A stretch of DNA of 64,000 nucleotides from Vreelandella zhanjiangensis DSM 21076 (GTDB taxonomy: Bacteria; Pseudomonadota; Gammaproteobacteria; Pseudomonadales; Halomonadaceae): NCBI RefSeq assembly GCF_000377665.1, contig NZ_KB898646.1, positions 62,001 to 126,000 of the forward strand, in the 5' to 3' direction. Of this stretch, positions 37,004-45,753 are shown in pieces. The translations under genes and the position numbers were made by a program. Under the pieces are notes generated by a model that worked only from the letters and a program-made list of their open reading frames with translations, was not told the DNA's origin and did no database searches. Every line of letters starts with the position of its first letter. Positions within the stretch are counted from its first letter, which is position 1.

Positions 37004-38668
37004 TCACTTAGAGGTAGGTACGTTAGTGCCAGGAAGGCCGTTATCAGCGTAATACGCCTGATTTAATCGAAAGCGCTGGACTTTACCGGTGGTGGTTTTA
37101 GGCAGCGTATCGATAAAGCGTATTGAGCGAGGATATTTATACGGCGCAATCGTTTGCTTAACAAAATCTTGCAGCATTTGTCGGCAAACATCATCTTCCT
37201 CAAATCCATCGTTTAAAACCACAAATGCCTCAACAATCTGGCCGCGTTCCTGGTGCGGCGCCCCAATCACGGCACACTCCTTGACGGCGGGGTGGGCAAG
37301 CAACGCTGACTCCACCTCAGGTCCGGCAATGTTGTAGCCTGCAGAGATAATCATGTCGTCATTGCGGGCGGCGAAATGGAAGTAGCCTTCTTCGTCCTGA
37401 TAAAAAGCATCGCCGGTAATGTTCCAGCCATCGGCGACGTAATTGCGCTGACGCTTATCGGCTAAATATCGACAGCCGGTAGGCCCCCGCACCGCTAATT
37501 TACCGACCGTACCACGCGCCACATCGCCCATGGCGTCATCTACAATGCGCGCCTGATAGCCTGTCACCGGTTTGCCTGTGCAGTTAGGCCGGTGGTCGTC
37601 CAGGCGATTGGTGATAAAGATGTGCAGCATCTCAGTGGCGCCGATACCGTCGAGTATTGGAACTCCCGTTTGTTTGATCCAGTCGTGATAGATAGGTGCT
37701 GGCAGCGTTTCGCCTGCAGAAACCGCAATGCGCAAGCTGCTTAGGTCGGTACGGCTAGTGGGCGCGGACAGCATGGCGCGATAGGCGGTAGGCGCTGTGA
37801 ACACCACCGTTGCCTGATATTCGCGGATGATTTCCATCATGTTGGGTGGGGAGGCGTGCTCAAGCAGCACGGCCGTTGCCCCAAAACGTAGAGGAAAAAT
37901 GGCAAGCCCGCCCAAGCCAAAGGTAAACGCCAGTGGGGGAGAGCCGACAAACACATCATCCGGGGTTACCTGCAGCACTTCTTGAGCGTAGCCATCGGCA
38001 ATGATCAGTAGGTCTCGCTGAAAATGCATGGTGGCTTTAGGTGAACCAGTAGTGCCGGAAGTGAAGCCCAGCAGTGCCACGTCATCGGCCGCGGTATCCA
38101 CAGCATCAAACGTTATAGGCTTGTCTAACGCCATACGGTCCAGTTCTGCGTCATGGTTCGCTGTGCCATCAAAGCCCACCACCCGCTTGAGAAATTGGCT
38201 TTGGGCCTGGCTTTCCACGAGTTCTTCAAGCAGCCGGGTATCGCATAAGGCCAAACTGATTTCCGCCTTATCGATCACCTGATTCAATTCTTTGCTGCGC
38301 AACATGGGCATGGTGTTCACCACCACCGCACCTGCTTTGGTCGCCGCTATCCAGCAGGCCACCATTGCCGGGTTATTGGCCGAGCGAATCAACACCCGCT
38401 GGCCGGGGATCACGCCCAAATCGTCTACCAAGACATTGGCAAGGCGATTGGTCCACTCGGCGAGCTCACGATAAGTGCGGCGGCGCCCGTTGCCTGCCAG
38501 GGCAATGCGTTCGCCGAATCCGTTGGCGACCAAGCGGTCACAGAGTTCCACACCCGCGTTTAGCCGCTCGGGGTAATCAAAGCCTGAAAGCAGAAATTCT
38601 GGCTGTCCATCAGTGGGTGGCAGGTTATCCCGCGTAAACGTGTCCACATGGGCCGACTGAAAGTACAT
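37004..38668 (-). CDS. Aryl-CoA ligase (2-aminobenzoate-CoA ligase-like)
   Basis: 554 residues, ANL superfamily. ATP-binding LGFTSGTTGSPKATMH at about 204-219, GATEMLHIF, hinge region and catalytic Lys529 in PKTTTGKVQRF. It activates a carboxylic acid to its CoA thioester with ATP to AMP. Sequence style (SGFDYPERLN start, GSPPLAFTFGLGG) fits the benzoate/2-aminobenzoate-CoA ligase group, consistent with the flavoprotein encoded upstream. GGAGG lies 6 nt before the ATG. Confidence 0.85.
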   Translation of the reverse strand: MYFQSAHVDTFTRDNLPPTDGQPEFLLSGFDYPERLNAGVELCDRLVANGFGERIALAGNGRRRTYRELAEWTNRLANVLVDDLGVIPGQRVLIRSANNPAMVACWIAATKAGAVVVNTMPMLRSKELNQVIDKAEISLALCDTRLLEELVESQAQSQFLKRVVGFDGTANHDAELDRMALDKPITFDAVDTAADDVALLGFTSGTTGSPKATMHFQRDLLIIADGYAQEVLQVTPDDVFVGSPPLAFTFGLGGLAIFPLRFGATAVLLEHASPPNMMEIIREYQATVVFTAPTAYRAMLSAPTSRTDLSSLRIAVSAGETLPAPIYHDWIKQTGVPILDGIGATEMLHIFITNRLDDHRPNCTGKPVTGYQARIVDDAMGDVARGTVGKLAVRGPTGCRYLADKRQRNYVADGWNITGDAFYQDEEGYFHFAARNDDMIISAGYNIAGPEVESALLAHPAVKECAVIGAPHQERGQIVEAFVVLNDGFEEDDVCRQMLQDFVKQTIAPYKYPRSIRFIDTLPKTTTGKVQRFRLNQAYYADNGLPGTNVPTSK

Positions 38669-38762
38669 ACCAACCTCCGTATTTAGTGTCGTTGTTTATT
38701 CCTGACGACGTCTCAACGAAGGCGCTGTCAGGGATACGGTGTCTGGCGTTATGCATTATTTT

Positions 38763-38854
38763 TGTTCTTGGCAATGCTTTTTCTTGGCAATGTAGCGTTT
38801 AGCAATGTCGTATTGAGCAAAATCGTGTTGAGGAATGTGTAGCGTTTACTGGTG
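38763..38854. repeat. Degenerate tandem repeat after the acyl-CoA dehydrogenase stop codon
   Basis: Units around TTCTTGGCAATGTAGCG, TTTAGCAATGTCGTA, TTGAGCAAAATCGTG and TTGAGGAATGTGTAGCG recur with a period of about 15-17 bp. The array stops at the stop codon at 38855. Confidence 0.6.
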
Positions 38855-39991
38855 TCAGTTCCCCTCGGCAAGCAGGCTGCGGGCGATCACGACCTTTTGT
38901 ACGTCTGAAGCGCCTTCATAAATACGCAGCGCGCGGATTTCACGGTAAAGGCTTTCAATAATATGGCCTTTGCGCACCCCGTCGCCTCCGTGTAGCTGCA
39001 CGGCCTGATCAATGACTTCCTGCGCCTTGTCAGTGGCAAATAGCTTGGCCATGGCCGCTTCCCGGGTAACGCGCGCAGCACCCTGATCCTTGGTCCAGGC
39101 CGCGCGGTAAACCAATAAAGCGGCGGCATCCACATTCAGCGCCATATCGGCCAGGTGGCCCTGAACCATTTGTAGATCAGAGAGCGAGGCGCCAAATAGC
39201 TCGCGCGAGCGGCTGCGGGATAATGATTCATCCAGCGCCCGGCGTGCGAAGCCCAGCGCCGCCGCTCCAACGGTTGAACGAAACACATCCAGCACCGCCA
39301 TGGCGATACGAAACCCCTGGCCCGGCTTGCCGATTAACGCGCTTTCCGGCAGGTACATATCGTTAAAACCCAGGCGAGCTAGCGGATGAGGGGCAACCGT
39401 TTCCAGGCGTTCTAAAATCTCCAGGCCAGGTGTCGTGGCAGGCACTAAAAAAGCCGACAAACCCTTGGCGCCTGGGCCTTCGCCGGTGCGCGCGAAAACC
39501 GTATAGATATCGGCAATCCCGCCATTAGAGATCCACGTTTTTTCGCCATTCAAACGGTAGCCATCGCCCTCGCGCTTGGCCGTGGTATCCAGCTGCGCCA
39601 CGTCAGAGCCTGAGCGAGGCTCGCTAAGCGCAAACGCCGAGAGCGCTTCACCACGGCGGGTTTTATCCAGCCACTGCTTGTGTTCATCACTGCCAAACAG
39701 ACTGATCGCGCCGGTTCCCAGCCCCTGCATGGCAAACGCAAAATCCGCCAGTCCATCATGACGGGCGAGGGTTTCGCGGATCAGGCACAAACTGCGTACA
39801 TCGATATGCTCGCCAGCCGTACCTTCCAGGAAACCTGCCTTGCCCAGGTCGCGGACGAGCTGAACGCAGGTTGCATCCACATCGGCGTGCTCGCGAGGCA
39901 GTTCTTTGTTGCACCACGCTTCCAGGCGCGTGGAAAGATCGCGATGCCGGTCCTCAAAGAAGGGCCACTCAAGAAATTGCTGATCGCTCAT
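38855..39991 (-). CDS. Acyl-CoA dehydrogenase
   Basis: 378 residues, FAD-dependent. [19 protein letters not shown] and [16 protein letters not shown] are flavin/substrate motifs; the catalytic Glu is in [11 protein letters not shown] near the C-terminus, and [12 protein letters not shown] is the family signature. Likely dehydrogenates an alicyclic or dicarboxylic CoA intermediate. ATG overlaps the crotonase stop (TAATG). Confidence 0.9.
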   Translation of the reverse strand: MSDQQFLEWPFFEDRHRDLSTRLEAWCNKELPREHADVDATCVQLVRDLGKAGFLEGTAGEHIDVRSLCLIRETLARHDGLADFAFAMQGLGTGAISLFGSDEHKQWLDKTRRGEALSAFALSEPRSGSDVAQLDTTAKREGDGYRLNGEKTWISNGGIADIYTVFARTGEGPGAKGLSAFLVPATTPGLEILERLETVAPHPLARLGFNDMYLPESALIGKPGQGFRIAMAVLDVFRSTVGAAALGFARRALDESLSRSRSRELFGASLSDLQMVQGHLADMALNVDAAALLVYRAAWTKDQGAARVTREAAMAKLFATDKAQEVIDQAVQLHGGDGVRKGHIIESLYREIRALRIYEGASDVQKVVIARSLLAEGN

Positions 39992-40803
39992 TAATCCCCC
40001 TTGAACTCGGGTTTTTGTTTGGCTACGAAGGCGTGGTAGGCACGTGCAAAGTCGTTGGTCTGCATGCAGATCGCTTGTGCCTGGGCTTCTGATTCAATGG
40101 CCTGCTCAAGGCTCATCGACCACTCCTGGTTCAGCTGGGTCTTGGTAATGCTGTGCGCAAAGGTAGGGCCTTGAGCCAGCCGGGTGGCATAGGCGATAGC
40201 GTCTTCTTCCAAGGATTCAGGTTCGACTACACGGTTATAAAAACCCCATTGCAGGCCTTCGTCAGCGCTCATGCTGCGGCCGCTATAAAGCAAATCTGCC
40301 GCTCGGCCCTGGCCGATAATGCGCGGTAACATCGCGCAGGCGCCCATATCACAACCGGCTAAGCCCACGCGGGTAAACAGAAACGCCGTGCTGGCGCGAG
40401 GTGTGGCAAAGCGAATATCCGAAGACATGGCGATAATCGCTCCTGCCCCTACGCAAATGCCGTCGATGGCGGTAATAATTGGTTTGCCGCAGTTCAGCAT
40501 GGCTTTTACCAGATCCCCCGTCATACGGGTGAATTCCAGCAGGCCTTTCATGTCACGGCCCACCAGCGGGCCGATAATTTCATGCACATCACCGCCGGAG
40601 CAGAAGTTGTCGCCGTTGGACGTAAATACCACCGCACTCACATCGGTGGCGTACACCAAGTCGCGAAAGGTATTGCGCAGCTCGGCATAGCTTTCAAAAG
40701 TCAGCGGGTTTTTACGCTCTGGGCGATTCAACCGAATAACGGCGACGTTGCCACGCATTTCCCAGATAAAATGTTCGGGGGCTAATTCAGCCATGCTTGT
40801 CAT
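39991..40803 (-). CDS. Crotonase-family protein lacking the hydratase glutamates
   Basis: 270 residues. Oxyanion-hole loops [13 protein letters not shown] and [21 protein letters not shown] are present. By eye alignment with enoyl-CoA hydratase, the first catalytic Glu (GGGCELA) is Ile and the second (QPE) falls in [11 protein letters not shown] with no Glu, while an Asp sits in [10 protein letters not shown]. Ordinary hydration is thus unlikely; other crotonase chemistries such as hydrolytic ring opening of a cyclic beta-keto acyl-CoA (as in BadI) are possible. Position between MarR and acyl-CoA dehydrogenase genes, with one-base overlap to the latter. Confidence 0.82.
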   Translation of the reverse strand: MTSMAELAPEHFIWEMRGNVAVIRLNRPERKNPLTFESYAELRNTFRDLVYATDVSAVVFTSNGDNFCSGGDVHEIIGPLVGRDMKGLLEFTRMTGDLVKAMLNCGKPIITAIDGICVGAGAIIAMSSDIRFATPRASTAFLFTRVGLAGCDMGACAMLPRIIGQGRAADLLYSGRSMSADEGLQWGFYNRVVEPESLEEDAIAYATRLAQGPTFAHSITKTQLNQEWSMSLEQAIESEAQAQAICMQTNDFARAYHAFVAKQKPEFKGD

Positions 40804-40851
40804 CTTATTGTTCTCGTCGGTCAGTGGTTAGTCGGGTATCAAGCGGCGTGA

Positions 40852-41304
40852 TCAGGTTGCATCGCTAAGCGGCGTGGGTAGCCGGTGGAGCAGCTCACCG
40901 ATATGGTGGGCGTCTTCTTCAGCCACTCCTTCAAACAGCGCGTTGATCCAGCGCTCATGCTCCGCCGCCATTTTGCTGAAGCTCGCGCGGCCCGCATCCG
41001 TCAAACATACCCGGGTGGCACGCCGGTCACCCTCAATGGCGATACGCTCAACGCAGCCATCCTCTACCAGGCGATCAATAATGCCGGTAACGTTGCCATT
41101 GGATACCCGAAGTCGGCGCGACAGCTCATTCATCTTCAGGCCATTCCCATCGGCATACAGCGCCGCCATGACGTCAAAACGCGGTAGCGTCGTGTCATGC
41201 TCGGTACGCAGGCGCTCACGTAGCGTGGATTCAACCTGGCGAGTAACGCGTAACATGCGCAGCCATAACCGCAGGCGTTCTTTGCTCAAGCGCTCTGCCG
41301 TCAT
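40852..41304 (-). CDS. MarR-family transcriptional regulator
   Basis: 150 residues with a winged helix-turn-helix (MNELSRRLRVSNGNVTGIIDRLVEDGCVERI, about 78-108). MarR proteins in aromatic-CoA operons commonly repress and are released by the aryl-CoA. It is inside the operon and overlaps the SDR stop by 4 bp (ATGA), implying autoregulation. Candidate target: palindrome at 44433-44443. Confidence 0.9.
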   Translation of the reverse strand: MTAERLSKERLRLWLRMLRVTRQVESTLRERLRTEHDTTLPRFDVMAALYADGNGLKMNELSRRLRVSNGNVTGIIDRLVEDGCVERIAIEGDRRATRVCLTDAGRASFSKMAAEHERWINALFEGVAEEDAHHIGELLHRLPTPLSDAT

Positions 41305-42101
41305 ACTTCGCCTCCTGAAATCGAGATCGCCTGACCATTAATGGCGCCGCTATTCGGGCCGCATAACCACATGGCAGTCGCGGTTACTTCTGAAGGCGTT
41401 ATCAGGCGGCCTGTTGGGTTCGTGGATTTAAAGTGGGTGCTTGCCTGCTCGGCAGACTGTCCTGTCTTGGTCACAATGGTCTCAATGCTGGCCGCTAAAA
41501 GGGGCGTGTCGGTAAAACCGGGACACAGCGCGTTAACGGTAATATTGCGGGTGGCCGTCTCGGCTGCCAGTGAACGCACTAGCCCAACCACCCCGTGTTT
41601 TGCCGCGCAGTAAGCGCCGACGTAGGCGTAGCCTTTAAGGCCCGCGGTTGATGCAACAGCAATCAATCTGCCGCCGTCGTTTAGCTGTCTTAAGCCTTCT
41701 CGCAGGGTCAAAAACACCCCGCTCAGGTTAACGTTCAGCATGCGCTGCCACTGCTCAAAAGAAGTTTTAGCGAACGGCGCACTTTCGGCAGCGCCAGCGT
41801 TGGCAATCACAATATCAACGCTCCCCAACTGCTCGAACAGCGCCACCATGGCGGCTTCGTCGGTAACATCGACTACCGCGCAGTGGATGCTTGCATGCTG
41901 CTCGGCAACGCCTTGAAGGGCGGTTTCTCGGCGTCCGGTAATCGTCACTTCAGCCCCCGCTTCAGCAAAGGCCAAGGCCATATCGGCGCCGATACCGCTG
42001 CCGCCGCCGGTAATCACTACCCGTTTGCCTGCCATGTTTTTGTCTACTATGTCTTTGGCTACCATGTCTTTGCCTACTACGTTTTCGTCTACCGCGCTCA
42101 T
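41301..42101 (-). CDS. Short-chain dehydrogenase/reductase
   Basis: 266 residues. NAD(P)-binding [15 protein letters not shown] motif [10 protein letters not shown], catalytic Tyr/Lys in YVGAYCAAK. Probably a 3-hydroxyacyl-CoA or cyclic alcohol dehydrogenase of the pathway. Start at 42101 overlaps the flavoprotein stop (ATGA). The first 26 residues consist of 5-residue repeats ([15 protein letters not shown]) from a 15 bp DNA repeat, in front of the usual SDR start [10 protein letters not shown]. Confidence 0.9.
   Translation of the reverse strand: MSAVDENVVGKDMVAKDIVDKNMAGKRVVITGGGSGIGADMALAFAEAGAEVTITGRRETALQGVAEQHASIHCAVVDVTDEAAMVALFEQLGSVDIVIANAGAAESAPFAKTSFEQWQRMLNVNLSGVFLTLREGLRQLNDGGRLIAVASTAGLKGYAYVGAYCAAKHGVVGLVRSLAAETATRNITVNALCPGFTDTPLLAASIETIVTKTGQSAEQASTHFKSTNPTGRLITPSEVTATAMWLCGPNSGAINGQAISISGGEV
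42024..42092 (-). repeat. 15 bp in-frame tandem repeat encoding the SDR N-terminus
   Basis: On the minus strand GTAGGCAAAGACATG, GTAGCCAAAGACATA and GTAGACAAAAACATG follow one another, with partial units on each side. Confidence 0.85.
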
Positions 42102-44383
42102 ATCCAGCCCTCGCCACGTTCTGCCAAGCGCTGTAGCTGATCGGCACCTGCCCGGTAGGGCGCTGGCCACTCAACATCGTGATCTCCCAGGCCCGCGGCA
42201 ACGTGCAGCAACCAGTAAGGGTCGGCGAGGTGAGGGCGAGCGATACACACTAAGTCAGCACGCCCGGCGATCAGGATCGAGTTGACGTGGTCGGCCTGAT
42301 AAATATTGCCCACCGCTATGGTTGGAATAGGCGTCTCATTACGAATCCGGTCAGAGAAGGGCGTCTGGAACATACGTCCGTAAACCGGCTGGGCTTGCGT
42401 CGACGTTTGTCCGGCCGAAACATCAATAATGTCCACGTCTGCGGCGCGTAGCCGCTTGGCGATTTCCACGGCATCGTCAGGGGTAATGCCCTCATCACCG
42501 CGCCAGTCATTGGCGGATATGCGCACCGATAACGGTTTATGGGCAGGCCAGGCGCTGCGCACGGCGCGGATAAGCTCAAGCGGGTAGCGCAGGCGATTAT
42601 CCAAAGAGCCGCCGTACTCGTCGTCACGGTGGTTGGTCAGCGGGGTAATAAACGATGAAAGCAAATAGCCGTGGGCGGCGTGAATCTCGATCATGTCAAA
42701 ACCGGCACGGTCAGCCATTTGCGCGGCGCTGACAAATTCATCGCGCACCTGATCCATATCGTCGCGAGTCATGGCTTTGGGCGATTGATTGCGCTCTGAC
42801 CAGGACTGGGCAGAGGCTGCCAGTAACGGCCAGTTTTCTTCAGCCAAGGGGGCATCCATTTCCTGCCAACCGAGCTGAGTAGAGCCTTTCGGACCAGAGT
42901 GGCCGATTTGAGCGCACAGCTTGGCAGCGGTTTCCGCATGCACGAAATCACATAGGCGTTTCCAAGCGGTTTCGTGTTCCGGGGCGTAAAGACCGGGGCA
43001 GCCGGGAGTGATCCTGCCCGTTGGGCTTACGCAGGTCATCTCGGTGTACACCAAGCCGGCACCGCCTTTGGCACGCTCGGCGTAATGGATAAAATGCCAA
43101 TCGGTCGGGCAGCCATCTACCGCTTTATACTGCGCCATGGGTGATACCACCACGCGATTGACCAGCCGCATATCGCGAAGCTGGTAAGGCGCAAACATCG
43201 GTGCTCGTGAGCTTCCTTCATTGCCTGACTGGGCTTGAAACCAACGCTCAGCACTCGCCAGCCACTGCGGGTCGCGCACGCGTAAATTCTCGTGGCTGAT
43301 GCGTTGCGAGCGGGTCAATAACGAGTAGTTAAACTGAACCGGGTCCAGATCCAGATAGCGCTCAATCTGCTCAAACCACTCGGTCGAGTTGCGCGCGGCG
43401 GACTGTAAACGCAGCACCTCGAAGCGGCGCTCTTCTTCGTAGCGGGCCAGCGCATCGGCCATGCGGGTTTCGCTGTGCAGGTACTTGGCCAGCGCGATCG
43501 CACTTTCCAGAGCAAGCTTGGAGCCCGAGCCAATCGAAAAATGCGCCGTAGCGGCCGCATCGCCCATCAACACTACGTTTTCGAAACTCCACTTCTCGCA
43601 GAGTACGCGGGGGAAGTTGATCCAGGCCGAGCCGCGCACGTGGTTGGCATTGGTCATCAATGAATGCCCGCCAAGATGTTTGGCAAAGATCCGTTCGCAG
43701 ATCGCAATCGATTCCTGCTGGCTAAGCTCTCCAAAACCAAACGCCTGCCAGGTGGCCTCGCTACACTCAACGATAAACGTCGCAGTGTCTTTATCAAACT
43801 GATAAGCGTGCGCCCACACCCAGCCATGCTCGGTTTTTTCGAAAATAAACGTGAAGGCGTCATTGAAGGTCTGATGCGTGCCCAGCCATACGAATTTGCA
43901 CGCCCGCACATCAATGTCGGGTTTGAAATGCTCGGCATAGGTTTGCCGGGTACGCGAGTTGAGGCCGTCGGCGGCGAGGACCAGGTCAAATTCGCGCCGG
44001 TACTCATCAATGCTGGTGTCGGTGACGTCGGTTTCAAAGCGCATTTCCACGCCCAGTTCACGCGCGCGCTCTTGCAGTAAGATGAGTAACTGGCGGCGGC
44101 CAATGCCACAAAAACCATGGCCGGTCGAAACGGTCTTTACCCCTTTATGGATAACCGCAACGTCATCCCAATAAGCAAAATGCTCACGAATGCGCTCGGC
44201 GCTAACCGGGTCGTTAGCTGCCAGATTGTCCAGGGTTTCGTCGGATAAAACCACGCCCCACCCGAAGGTATCGTCTGCTCGATTGCGTTCAAACACCACA
44301 ATGTCATGGGCTGGATTATGCAGCTTCATGCTAATGGCAAAATACAGGCCGGCAGGCCCTCCACCCAGGCAGGCGATTCTCAT
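42098..44383 (-). CDS. Two-domain flavoprotein: 2-aminobenzoyl-CoA monooxygenase/reductase (salicylyl-CoA 5-hydroxylase) type
   Basis: 761 residues. N-terminal FAD monooxygenase domain ([37 protein letters not shown] at about 270-290). From about 390 to the end it is an old-yellow-enzyme-like FMN reductase ([49 protein letters not shown]). This fusion is that of the Azoarcus evansii enzyme that hydroxylates and reduces 2-aminobenzoyl-CoA to 2-amino-5-oxocyclohex-1-enecarboxyl-CoA; database entries often call it bifunctional salicylyl-CoA 5-hydroxylase/oxidoreductase. First gene of the operon; GGGGAG 8 nt before the ATG. Substrate choice between anthranilate and salicylate is inferred from neighbours. 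Confidence 0.85.
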   Translation of the reverse strand: MRIACLGGGPAGLYFAISMKLHNPAHDIVVFERNRADDTFGWGVVLSDETLDNLAANDPVSAERIREHFAYWDDVAVIHKGVKTVSTGHGFCGIGRRQLLILLQERARELGVEMRFETDVTDTSIDEYRREFDLVLAADGLNSRTRQTYAEHFKPDIDVRACKFVWLGTHQTFNDAFTFIFEKTEHGWVWAHAYQFDKDTATFIVECSEATWQAFGFGELSQQESIAICERIFAKHLGGHSLMTNANHVRGSAWINFPRVLCEKWSFENVVLMGDAAATAHFSIGSGSKLALESAIALAKYLHSETRMADALARYEEERRFEVLRLQSAARNSTEWFEQIERYLDLDPVQFNYSLLTRSQRISHENLRVRDPQWLASAERWFQAQSGNEGSSRAPMFAPYQLRDMRLVNRVVVSPMAQYKAVDGCPTDWHFIHYAERAKGGAGLVYTEMTCVSPTGRITPGCPGLYAPEHETAWKRLCDFVHAETAAKLCAQIGHSGPKGSTQLGWQEMDAPLAEENWPLLAASAQSWSERNQSPKAMTRDDMDQVRDEFVSAAQMADRAGFDMIEIHAAHGYLLSSFITPLTNHRDDEYGGSLDNRLRYPLELIRAVRSAWPAHKPLSVRISANDWRGDEGITPDDAVEIAKRLRAADVDIIDVSAGQTSTQAQPVYGRMFQTPFSDRIRNETPIPTIAVGNIYQADHVNSILIAGRADLVCIARPHLADPYWLLHVAAGLGDHDVEWPAPYRAGADQLQRLAERGEGWI

Positions 44384-44416
44384 TGTTATTCTCCCCGTAG
44401 ACTCTGTTCTCGCTTG

Positions 44417-44445
44417 AAGATAGAAAATAACCGAATAATATTCAA
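44417..44445 (-). promoter_or_regulatory. Promoter and candidate MarR operator of the aromatic-CoA operon
   Basis: Minus strand: TTGAAT, 17 nt, TATCTT, about 34 bp before the first gene. The palindrome GAATAATATTC (44433-44443) overlaps the -35 box, and CTTGAA/TTCAAG arms flank the promoter, a layout suited to repression. Confidence 0.45.
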
Positions 44446-44712
44446 GTTTAAATTTTTTAAGCCTAAAGTATTTTTTCGCTCGCGTTTAATCTTTATTGGT
44501 CTCCGCAAACTCGCAATCACTTCAAGAAGGTGAGAGCATGAAACGAGGCAGCATTTTTTTAAGCATTGAATCGCTTAGCGCAAATCATCATAAAGTATGA
44601 CGATTTGTGAATAATTAATACCACGGAAACCGTCTATGGCGGGATTGACAGCGCAAGTCGGAAAGGTGAGGCTTGCTTTGTTGTAGGTGGCTATTAGCAA
44701 GGAGAAAGCCCC
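44446..44712. other. Intergenic region before rsd, with palindrome and short reading frame
   Basis: Holds an imperfect hairpin at 44581-44607 (CAAATC.TCATA AAG TATGA.GATTTG). It also holds a 20-codon frame at 44538-44600 (MKRGSIFLSIESLSANHHKV) preceded by AAGG, whose stop is inside the hairpin. TTGACA at 44645-44650 could be a -35 box but no -10 is clear at the right distance. Confidence 0.4.
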
Positions 44713-45201
44713 ATGCTCGAAGATTGTAAAAATGCCCTGGAGCGCTGGGGAGGCGTTCACAGTCTGATCGACCGTTGGCTTGACCAGCGTCGCTCTCTTT
44801 TGGTCAGCTTTATTGAGCTAAAAGAGGCGTGCGATAGCGAGCTTGAGGCGGTTAGCAAGGCACGTATCGATACCTTCAGCGAAACGCTGATGGATTATAT
44901 CAGCGCCGGTCATTTTGAAATTTATCCGCAGCTGGCTGAAGAGGCCCGGGCCTTCAATGATGAAAGCGCTTTGCAGATTGCCTCGCAGCTGCTGGAGCGT
45001 CTGGAAATGTCCACCGAGATGGTGCTTGAATTCGATACTGACTACGCCTCCACCGTGCGCTGCCAGCAACATCTGGCGCGGCTTCCGGCCTGGATTGATC
45101 GCCTGGCAAAAGGTCTGACCGAGCGCTTCTCGTTAGAAGATCAGCTGATTGCCCGCATGCATGCGGCGCATACGCCACTGCATACTAAAACCACCGCGTA
45201 A
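44713..45201 (+). CDS. rsd: Rsd/AlgQ-family sigma-70 regulator
   Basis: 162 residues, all helical. The pattern matches Rsd/AlgQ: early DRWLDQRRSLLVSFIEL, then LMDYISAGHFEIYPQL, and RFSLEDQLIARM near the end. Rsd binds region 4 of sigma-70 and frees core RNA polymerase for other sigma factors in stationary phase. AAGGAG lies 8 nt before the start. Confidence 0.82.
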   Translation: MLEDCKNALERWGGVHSLIDRWLDQRRSLLVSFIELKEACDSELEAVSKARIDTFSETLMDYISAGHFEIYPQLAEEARAFNDESALQIASQLLERLEMSTEMVLEFDTDYASTVRCQQHLARLPAWIDRLAKGLTERFSLEDQLIARMHAAHTPLHTKTTA

Positions 45202-45296
45202 TATTGCCCCTACAGAAGCATCGTTAAGCGGTGCTCCCGTTTGTTTGGCCCCGCCCATTTCTATGCCTGACTATTGCGCCAGCGACGGGTGATGGC

Positions 45297-45451
45297 GTCG
45301 AGCCGCCCAGGCCGTGCCACCCAACCCCGGCAGCGCTGGGCGCGCTGCTCCCGCGGGTGGCGGCGCCAAGCCGCCTTGGCTGTGCCATCTAACCCCGGCA
45401 GCGCTGGGCGCGCTGCTCCCGCGGGTGCGCTGGCGCTTACCACGCGCTACA
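45297..45451. repeat. Inverted-repeat-bounded element, copy C1 (left end missing, internal duplication)
   Basis: Reverse orientation relative to copies A/B. Right end TTACCACGCGCTACA at 45437-45451; no left inverted repeat. A segment of about 68 bp (from 45302 and again from 45370) is tandemly duplicated. Confidence 0.75.
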
Positions 45452-45482
45452 TGTCATCGCGTTACATTAGGATTCCAACACC

Positions 45483-45629
45483 CGTAGCGCGTGGTAACGC
45501 GTTGCGAGGTTACGAGCAAATAAGACACCCGCGGGTGGCGGCGTTTAGCCGCCCAGGCCGTGCCATCTAACCCCGGCAGTGCTGGGCGCGCTGCTCCCGC
45601 GGGTGCGCTGGCGCTTACCACGTGCTACA
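45483..45629. repeat. Inverted-repeat-bounded element, copy C2 (147 bp)
   Basis: CGTAGCGCGTGGTAA at 45483-45497, TTACCACGTGCTACA at 45615-45629. Internal sequence is the reverse complement of copies A, B and D2 (GCGAGGTTACGAGCAAATAAG). Confidence 0.85.
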
Positions 45630-45664
45630 TGTCATCGCCTTACATTAGGATTCAAACACCCGCC

Positions 45665-45752
45665 CGTAGCGCGTGGTAACGTTTTGCGAGGTTACGAGCA
45701 AATAAGGCACCCGCGGGTGGCGGCGTTTAGCCGCCTTGGCCGTGCCATATAG
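45665..45752. repeat. Inverted-repeat-bounded element, copy C3 (truncated)
   Basis: Starts with the intact 15 bp end at 45665-45679 and stops at about 45752, two bases before the stop codon of the efflux gene. Confidence 0.75.
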
Positions 45753-45753
45753 G

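Noticed and set aside
45297..45752. Possible CRISPR array
   Set aside because: Repeats are about 150 bp with inverted ends and variable truncation, not short identical repeats with unique spacers; no cas genes nearby.
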